Source: Psychromonas sp. (GTDB taxonomy: Bacteria; Pseudomonadota; Gammaproteobacteria; Enterobacterales; Psychromonadaceae). Taken from it: 9,799 nucleotides of DNA. The DNA lies in assembly GCA_023145575.1 (NCBI GenBank), contig JAGLDN010000158.1:1-9799 (forward strand). Reading direction: 5' to 3'. Below, piece by piece: positions 5,543-9,799 of the stretch; position 1 is the stretch's first letter, and every line of letters begins with the position of its first letter. Below the pieces are notes generated by a model, which worked only from the letters and a program-made list of their open reading frames with translations, searched no databases and was not told the origin of the DNA. The position numbers and the translations under genes were made by a program.

Positions 5543-6601
5543 ATGCTAAGCAAAAATGCCTCTCTTAAAAAATTAAACAGTTTTGGGCTTAATGTCACTA
5601 CAAAAACGATATTTTTATTAACTCATGAAAATCAATTACCCGAATTAATTACAGCGGTAAATGTAGCAAAGAACAATCATCAACCCGTACTCATTCTAGG
5701 TGGCGGGACTAACATTCTCTTTTGTGAAAATTTTAATGGACTTATTATTAAAGTTGAATTAAGTGGCATTGATCTCGTTGAAACTCATGATCATTTCTTT
5801 TTAAACGTTAGCGCGGGTGAAAACTGGCACCAACTCGTGGTATATGCGACCCAGAATAATATACGAGGGTTAGAGAACTTAGCACTTATTCCTGGTGTTG
5901 TTGGTGCCGCGCCCGTGCAAAACATCGGTGCATATGGCGTTGAATTTGAACAAATCTGCGAAAAAGTTAAAGTCATTGACCTTATAACGGGGAAATTGGT
6001 CACTTTATCGAATAAAGAATGCGAATTTTCTTATCGTTATTCTATCTTCAAGACTAAACAAATGGCCAATGCGCTTATTACCTCTGTTACATTGAAACTT
6101 AAAAAAAATTGGCGCCCTCAAAACAGTTACGGCGCTCTAAAAGCATTAGGGGAAAGTGTAACAGCTCAACAAATATTTACTCAAGTGTGTGAAATACGTA
6201 AAGAAAAACTGCCAGATATTCATGTGCTTGGTAATGCAGGAAGTTTTTTTAAAAATCCAATTGTAGGTGAGACGCAGTTGAGTCACTTATTAAAAACCTA
6301 CCCTAACGTGGCATACTACCCCTATAAAACAGGGGAGTTTAAATTAGCTGCCGCTTGGTTAATTGATCATGCGAAATTAAAAGGATTTCAAATAGGTGGG
6401 GCTTTAGTGCATCAGCAACATGCATTAGTTTTAATCAATAAAGGCAATGCAAGCCCCGCAGATGTCCTAAATCTTGCATGGCATGTGCGCGAAGTTGTTC
6501 AGATCAAATTTGGCGTATTGCTTGAGCATGAAGTGTGTTTTATTAATAAAAATGGGGTAACTACTTTAGTAAAGGAAATTACACGTGTCAGATCTGAGTA
6601 A
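5543..6601 (+). CDS. murB: UDP-N-acetylenolpyruvoylglucosamine reductase MurB (type I)
   Basis: FAD enzyme of the cytoplasm that reduces UDP-GlcNAc-enolpyruvate with NADPH to UDP-MurNAc for peptidoglycan. The product has 352 residues from ATG 5543 (E. coli 342). The FAD-binding domain carries VLILGGGTNILF (about 49-60) and ALIPGVVGAAPVQNIGAYG (114-132). YRYSIFK holds the substrate-binding R165. The C-terminal domain has GNAGSFFKNP with the catalytic S234, IDHAKLKGFQIGGA, and E330 in LEHEVCF. The Y-loop form and motif order are those of type I MurB. ATG 5543 aligns with the E. coli N terminus and has AGGA ten bases upstream; a TTG at 5516 in the same frame would add nine residues but has no binding site. 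The gene overlaps birA by 17 bases. Confidence 0.95.
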   Translation: MLSKNASLKKLNSFGLNVTTKTIFLLTHENQLPELITAVNVAKNNHQPVLILGGGTNILFCENFNGLIIKVELSGIDLVETHDHFFLNVSAGENWHQLVVYATQNNIRGLENLALIPGVVGAAPVQNIGAYGVEFEQICEKVKVIDLITGKLVTLSNKECEFSYRYSIFKTKQMANALITSVTLKLKKNWRPQNSYGALKALGESVTAQQIFTQVCEIRKEKLPDIHVLGNAGSFFKNPIVGETQLSHLLKTYPNVAYYPYKTGEFKLAAAWLIDHAKLKGFQIGGALVHQQHALVLINKGNASPADVLNLAWHVREVVQIKFGVLLEHEVCFINKNGVTTLVKEITRVRSE

Positions 6602-7568
6602 TGGTAGTCGTCTATTATTGACATTGCTTTGCGATCGTAAATTTCATTCAAAGGGAAAAATATGCAAACTACTTAATGTTTCTGCTGTTTGTGTGAATGA
6701 TCATATCAAAGAATTACAAAAGATCGGGGTGGATCTATACACAGAGCAAGGGCGTGGCTATCAATTCGCGCATACTACCTTATGGCTAGATGAAGAAAAA
6801 ATTAAAGCAGTAAGCGGTGCTAAAAATATTAGCGTACTGCTCATTGTAGATTCAACCAATCAATGGCTACTCGATAAAATACCAAACCTAGAAAATGGTC
6901 ATACTTGCATCGCTGAATTTCAACTTGCAGGGAGAGGGCGCCTAGGAAAGAAATGGATATCCCCGTTTGCTTCTCATATTTACTTTTCATATTATCAAGC
7001 GTTTAACTGCTCAATTGAGAAGCTAGCAGGGCTGAGTTTGTTAGTGGGTATTGCGACTGTCAACGCCCTTGAAAAAAGTGGTATAAAGGGCATTTCGTTA
7101 AAGTGGCCAAATGATATTTATTACCAAAACAAAAAACTCGCAGGTATTTTGATTGAGTTATCAGCATCAAGTAAGAATATTTGTTACACAGTTATAGGCA
7201 TTGGACTTAATGTAAAGATGCCAGCGTCGCAAGGAAAACAAATCGATCAATCTTGGACTGATTTAAATACGATTAGCCATTTAGACATAGATCGCAACCA
7301 GTTGGTCGCTTTCTTAATGACTGAGCTTGCATGTTTATTAAAGGATTTTGAAATCACAGGATTGCGCCCGTATATTGATCGGTGGTTTAAATTAGATTGT
7401 TTTTTAGGCAAACAAGTGAATGTAATCATCGCAGATAAAATAACATCGGGTATTTATCGGGGAATAAACACAAGCGGATCCTTACTTATAGAACAACATG
7501 GCAAGACAATTATTTTTACTGGTGGAGAAGTTTCTTTGCGATTGCATAATTGCAATGATAATAAATAG
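6585..7568 (+). CDS. birA: Biotin-protein ligase and biotin operon repressor BirA
   Basis: A 327-residue bifunctional protein (E. coli 321). It activates biotin to biotinyl-AMP, transfers it to the acetyl-CoA carboxylase carrier protein, and in the dimer form binds the biotin operator. The N-terminal winged helix is present (about 7-62, with FHSKGKICKLLNVS and a QGRGYQF wing). The catalytic domain shows DSTNQ (89-93), the biotinyl-AMP loop GRGRLG (116-121), KWPND (173-177) with the catalytic lysine K173, KLAGIL (184-189) and IGIGLNV (204-210). The C-terminal SH3-like domain ends GGEVSLR. The start is GTG 6585 with AAGGA at 6572-6576; it lies inside the end of murB, so the two are co-transcribed and probably coupled. 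The DNA-binding domain implies a biotin operator elsewhere; none is recognised here. Confidence 0.95.
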   Translation: MSDLSNGSRLLLTLLCDRKFHSKGKICKLLNVSAVCVNDHIKELQKIGVDLYTEQGRGYQFAHTTLWLDEEKIKAVSGAKNISVLLIVDSTNQWLLDKIPNLENGHTCIAEFQLAGRGRLGKKWISPFASHIYFSYYQAFNCSIEKLAGLSLLVGIATVNALEKSGIKGISLKWPNDIYYQNKKLAGILIELSASSKNICYTVIGIGLNVKMPASQGKQIDQSWTDLNTISHLDIDRNQLVAFLMTELACLLKDFEITGLRPYIDRWFKLDCFLGKQVNVIIADKITSGIYRGINTSGSLLIEQHGKTIIFTGGEVSLRLHNCNDNK

Positions 7569-7583
7569 TCTTTTAATCTAAAT

Positions 7584-7605
7584 CCACTGAGATCTGCCTC
7601 ATTGG
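7584..7605. other. Hairpin just after birA, no T-tract
   Basis: CCACTGAG (7584-7591) pairs with CTCATTGG (7598-7605) apart from one C-T mismatch, with loop ATCTGC. It starts 16 bases after the birA stop. It may protect the mRNA 3' end; a proper terminator candidate lies at 7738-7781. Confidence 0.35.
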
Positions 7606-7680
7606 TGAAAGTAGCCTTGCCTTATTGTGGTTTAGCTCGGACATCAGAGCAGGGCGTGCGTAATAGCAGGTCTATACACA

Positions 7681-7695
7681 ATTAGCGAAGCTAAT
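7681..7695 (+). other. Conserved GCGAAGC hairpin in repeat copy 3
   Basis: ATTAGC-GAA-GCTAAT is a perfect six-pair stem with a GAA loop. The core GCGAAGC is known as an unusually stable DNA mini-hairpin. The counterpart in copy 2 is at 1943-1959. Confidence 0.45.
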
Positions 7696-7737
7696 CGTTT
7701 ATCCGTCGCATTAACGAAGGTATATTAATGATTTATT

Positions 7738-7781
7738 GGTTACTGCATTTTCGAATGTTATATCGAAGCAGTGCCTTTTTT
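7738..7781 (+). terminator. Intrinsic terminator in repeat copy 3, downstream of birA
   Basis: ACTGC (7742-7746) pairs with GCAGT (7768-7772) and TTCGA (7750-7754) with TCGAA (7763-7767), with a three-base bulge between the stems. Outer GG (7738-7739) and CC (7774-7775) can add pairs, and six T residues follow at 7776-7781. This has the shape of a rho-independent terminator on the plus strand. It could end the murB-birA transcript 170 bases after birA, or a separate RNA from the repeat's 5' module. Confidence 0.6.
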
Positions 7782-8033
7782 CATAAAAAAACGAGCTTAA
7801 GCCCCGAAGGTTGAGGCGGCTGCACCAATCAACAAAATTATAACTTACTGTTCAAAAACAAGTCTACTTAGAACAACTAGTTAAGAATTAACGTGTTTAT
7901 TTTAATTCTACCTTTGGTGATTAACTAGGTTCATTATCAAGAGTATTTTATGCCTAGCAACTTGGCACTATTTGCTTTGTTGAATTTGTATTTTTGCGTC
8001 ACATGGGTATAACTCTTAACATCTTGAGGTATT

Positions 8034-8066
8034 ATGGGCATACCATTTGATCCTTTTTTATTTTAA
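8034..8066 (+). other. Mini-ORF of 10 codons at the tail of repeat copy 3
   Basis: TTGAGG at 8024-8029 precedes ATG 8034, which encodes MGIPFDPFLF and stops at TAA 8064-8066. The start matches MGINFEAF of copy 2. A second ATG of the duplicated tail at 8003 opens MGITLNILRYYGHTI (stop TGA 8048-8050), but its Shine-Dalgarno is degraded. Confidence 0.25.
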
Positions 8067-8152
8067 AGATCTTGCAACAAAGATGACCAAATAACAGATT
8101 TAATTTTAATCGTTTTACTTATTACCTTACTCACTAAGTATATTGAGGTTAC

Positions 8153-8168
8153 CTATGGAGATCCATAG
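8153..8168. other. Perfect hairpin CTATGG-AGAT-CCATAG between the repeat and ndh
   Basis: Six-base arms with a four-base loop. It overlaps a Shine-Dalgarno-like TTGAGGTTAC and a seven-codon frame (ATG 8155, MEIHRFD, stop 8176-8178). There is no T-tract on either side, so it is not a standard terminator for ndh. The rest of 8067-8233 shows no gene. Confidence 0.35.
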
Positions 8169-8233
8169 ATTTGATTAAAAGTTGTTATCATGGAGAATAC
8201 GAGTGCTTGCATTACCCTTTTCAGAGAATAAAT

Positions 8234-9520
8234 TTAATGCAGCTTGAGTCTTGGTCGAATTATACGATTTACCCGTTCAATAATGGCTATCAGCACAGTT
8301 CGAATATAACCATGTAAAGCAACCTGATGCATTCTATACAAAGATACATAGACAAAACGAGCGATCCGGCCTTGTATTTTCATTGATCCTTTTGTTAGAG
8401 AACCCATTAAATTGCCGACAGTACTGTAACCACTCAACGAAATAAATGATCCATAGTCAATATATTTATAATCTTTTAGAGGTTTACTATTTAGCGTTGC
8501 CAAAATATTTTTAGCAACTAATGATGACATTTGGTGCGCTGCTTGCGCACGAGGAGGTACAAAACCACCACCTTCCTGTGAGCAACTCGCACAGTCACCC
8601 AGTGCATAAATATTATTATCACGAGTTGTTTGCAATGTTTGCTTTACAATCAGTTGGTTAATACGACTAGTTTCTAAGCCAGCAATATTGTTTAAAAAGT
8701 TAGGTGCTTTAATGCCTGCGGCCCAAACAATTAGATCGGCTTTAATAACGTCACCACTTTTAGTGACTAATCCAGTTTCATTAGCTTCAGTTACCATTGT
8801 ATTCGTTAAAACATCAACGCCTAGCTTCATTAATTCTCGATGTACCGAAGTTGAAATTTTATCAAGTAATGCGGGCAGGATCTTTGGACCCGCCTCGACA
8901 AGGGTCACTTTTAAATCTTTCGGCTTTAAATCATCAAATCCATAACTCGATATTTGATCTAACGAATTATAAAGTTCAGCAGAAAGTTCAACACCGGTCG
9001 CCCCAGCACCAACAATCGCAATGCTAACATTCTTTGTTTCATGGGTAGCAAGTTGTAAAAATTTATTAAGCATCAAGGAGTGAAATTTATGAGCCTGATC
9101 AGGGCTATCTAAAAAGATACAATGTTCACGTACCCCTTTTGTATTAAAATCATTGCTTACACTTCCGATCGCCATTACTAAAATATCATATTGTAATTCG
9201 GTTTCAGGCAGAACAACAGTACCATTATCATCACAAAATGGGGCGATCTTAACCTTTTTATTTCCACGTTCTATGTCAGCAAGTTCGCCGAGTTTAAAAA
9301 CAAATCCATGATTTTTGGCATGGGCACGATAGCTTATTGCGTCTATCCCATCATCAAGTGAACCCGCAGCGACTTCATGTAATAAGGGTTTCCATAAATG
9401 CGTTCGATTTTTATCTACCAAAACAATATGAGCTTTATTTTTTCTACCTAATTTATGACCAAGCTTTGTTGCAAGCTCTAAACCACCAGCTCCACCGCCG
9501 ACAATGATAATTTTGTTCAT
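8234..9520 (-). CDS. ndh: Type II NADH:quinone oxidoreductase Ndh
   Basis: A 428-residue non-proton-pumping flavoenzyme on the inner face of the cytoplasmic membrane that passes electrons from NADH to quinone. It reads like E. coli Ndh (434). The FAD-binding Rossmann motif GGGAGG is at 8-13, the NADH-binding motif GAGATG at 171-176, the second FAD contact YALGDCA at 305-311, and the quinone-site stretch PPRAQAAHQM at 322-331. The C-terminal region LYRMHQVALHGY...RPRLKLH matches the membrane-binding amphipathic helices of the family. ATG 9520 has AGAGGAT about seven bases upstream. The gene is monocistronic in this view, convergent with birA and divergent from the gene at 9701. No clear terminator is seen after its stop. 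Confidence 0.95.
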   Translation of the reverse strand: MNKIIIVGGGAGGLELATKLGHKLGRKNKAHIVLVDKNRTHLWKPLLHEVAAGSLDDGIDAISYRAHAKNHGFVFKLGELADIERGNKKVKIAPFCDDNGTVVLPETELQYDILVMAIGSVSNDFNTKGVREHCIFLDSPDQAHKFHSLMLNKFLQLATHETKNVSIAIVGAGATGVELSAELYNSLDQISSYGFDDLKPKDLKVTLVEAGPKILPALLDKISTSVHRELMKLGVDVLTNTMVTEANETGLVTKSGDVIKADLIVWAAGIKAPNFLNNIAGLETSRINQLIVKQTLQTTRDNNIYALGDCASCSQEGGGFVPPRAQAAHQMSSLVAKNILATLNSKPLKDYKYIDYGSFISLSGYSTVGNLMGSLTKGSMKIQGRIARFVYVSLYRMHQVALHGYIRTVLIAIIERVNRIIRPRLKLH

Positions 9521-9548
9521 GTCATCCTCTAATATTTTCAGCTACATA

Positions 9549-9570
9549 TTCAATGTTTGTTGATATTGAA
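9549..9570. promoter_or_regulatory. Inverted repeat in the ndh leader
   Basis: TTCAAT (9549-9554) and ATTGAA (9565-9570) are six-base arms ten bases apart, between the ndh promoter and its start. It could bind a regulator. It does not fit the FNR consensus (TTGAT, four bases, ATCAA) that represses ndh in E. coli. Confidence 0.25.
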
Positions 9571-9594
9571 AGTAGCATTAATGTAAGACTTAAT

Positions 9595-9622
9595 ATTATA
9601 CCAATTAACATTTAAAATGCAA
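9595..9622 (-). promoter_or_regulatory. ndh: Sigma-70 promoter of ndh
   Basis: On the minus strand, TTGCAT (9622-9617) is followed after 16 bases by TATAAT (9600-9595), which is near consensus. Transcription would start near 9588, giving a leader of about 68 bases before the ndh ATG. Confidence 0.6.
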
Positions 9623-9634
9623 GGTTTACTGATT

Positions 9635-9663
9635 TTGAATTGCAACGTATTTTAGTCTAAAAT
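9635..9663 (+). promoter_or_regulatory. Sigma-70 promoter of the rightward gene at 9701
   Basis: TTGAAT (9635-9640), a 17-base spacer, then TAAAAT (9658-9663). Its -35 box lies only 12 bases from that of ndh, so the two promoters are back to back and could share a regulator. Confidence 0.5.
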
Positions 9664-9700
9664 TTAAAATTCATGATGCATTGCGTGAGAGGTTTGCTTG

Positions 9701-9799
9701 ATGATCAGAATTCTTGCTGGATGTTGTTTATTGATATTTTATATACCCTTTATACTTCAAAATGCAAAGTCAGTAAGATATCAGACGTCAACTACCTTG
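9701..9799 (+). CDS. Start of an exported protein, cut by the window edge
   Basis: 33 codons are visible from ATG 9701, with GAGAGG at 9687-9692 as ribosome binding site. The start MIRILAGCCLLIFYIPF followed by ILQNAKS looks like a signal peptide: a basic residue, a hydrophobic core and a possible cleavage site after QNA. The LAGC string is too close to the N terminus to be a convincing lipobox. A promoter lies at 9635-9663. The function cannot be told from this piece. Confidence 0.55.
   Translation, partial: MIRILAGCCLLIFYIPFILQNAKSVRYQTSTTL

Larger units (their letters stand above)
7606..8066 (+). repeat. Structured intergenic repeat, copy 3 (5' and 3' modules, duplicated tail)
   Basis: This fills most of the gap between the convergent ends of birA and ndh. 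The 5' module shares TTAGCTCGGA (7632-7641), hairpin ATTAGC-GAA-GCTAAT (7681-7695) and a terminator hairpin (7738-7781) with copy 2. The 3' module has CCAATCAACAAAATTA (7825-7840) and hairpin CTTA/TAAG with inner AC/GT (7867-7885). It also has hairpin TTAAT/ATTAA with inner ACC-TTT-GGT (7902-7924), ATTTTATGCC, and hairpin TGCC/GGCA (7951-7967). The tail occurs twice: CACATGGGTATA at 8000-8011 and TTGAGGTATTATGGGCATA at 8024-8042. A related TTGAGGTTACCTATGG lies further on at 8143-8158. Confidence 0.6.

Noticed and set aside
1860..8066. Integron attC sites or cassette array as an explanation for the repeats
   Set aside because: No integrase gene, no paired core sites of the RYYYAAC/GTTRRRY form at the expected places, and the genes between the copies are unrelated chromosomal housekeeping genes.
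334..8066. The repeats as miniature transposons with terminal inverted repeats
   Set aside because: I could not find matching inverted ends or target duplications around any copy. The idea stays open only as a decayed element.
8153..8168. Terminator for ndh at the CTATGG/CCATAG hairpin
   Set aside because: No T-run follows it on the minus strand, and it is more than 60 bases past the stop codon.
9541..9600. FNR box in the ndh upstream region
   Set aside because: The stretch around 9561-9570 contains TTGAT but lacks the ATCAA half at the proper four-base spacing.
9701..9730. Lipoprotein signal (LAGC) in the right-edge protein
   Set aside because: The cysteine would be at residue 8, with no room for the hydrophobic segment that must precede a lipobox. 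An ordinary signal peptide fits better.

Overview
The window reads as chromosomal DNA of a low-G+C gammaproteobacterium. LeuA, MurB, BirA, GloC and Ndh all read like close relatives of the E. coli proteins, and the murB-birA pairing with overlapping ends is a gammaproteobacterial arrangement. The A+T-rich codon use and long A+T-rich gaps suggest a marine or psychrophilic lineage of the Psychromonas/Moritella/Colwellia kind. That genus-level guess is inference and was not tested.

Layout. Positions 1-126 (minus) are the edge of a decayed insertion-sequence transposase. Positions 586-1824 (plus) encode a membrane-anchored YdgA-like (DUF945) protein. Positions 4488-2929 and 2928-2299 (minus) are leuA (first step of leucine synthesis) and gloC (glyoxalase II), joined with no spacer. 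The divergent plus-strand side carries msrB (4986-5426), then murB (5543-6601) and birA (6585-7568), which overlap. Ndh (9520-8234, minus) is the type II NADH dehydrogenase. A secreted-type protein begins at 9701 (plus) and runs off the right edge; it is divergent from ndh, with back-to-back promoters. No tRNA, rRNA or CRISPR was seen.

The genes are ordinary housekeeping functions: cell wall precursor synthesis, biotin ligation and control, leucine synthesis, methylglyoxal detoxification, methionine sulfoxide repair and respiration. The unusual content is in the gaps. Three long intergenic regions (about 334-582, 1860-2302 and 7606-8066) carry diverged copies of the same element in the same orientation. 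The shared 3' part keeps at least two hairpins whose stems change sequence while staying paired, and it ends in a Shine-Dalgarno sequence plus ATG that opens a 10-14 codon mini-ORF. Two copies also share a 5' part with a GCGAAG(C/T) hairpin and an intrinsic-terminator-like hairpin at the same place. This looks like a family of structured repeats, possibly small-RNA units or relics of a mobile element, that I cannot assign to any family I know.

Other points of note are an inverted repeat beside the putative leuA promoter, a 14-bp palindrome over the murB ribosome binding site, and an unassigned open frame upstream of msrB.
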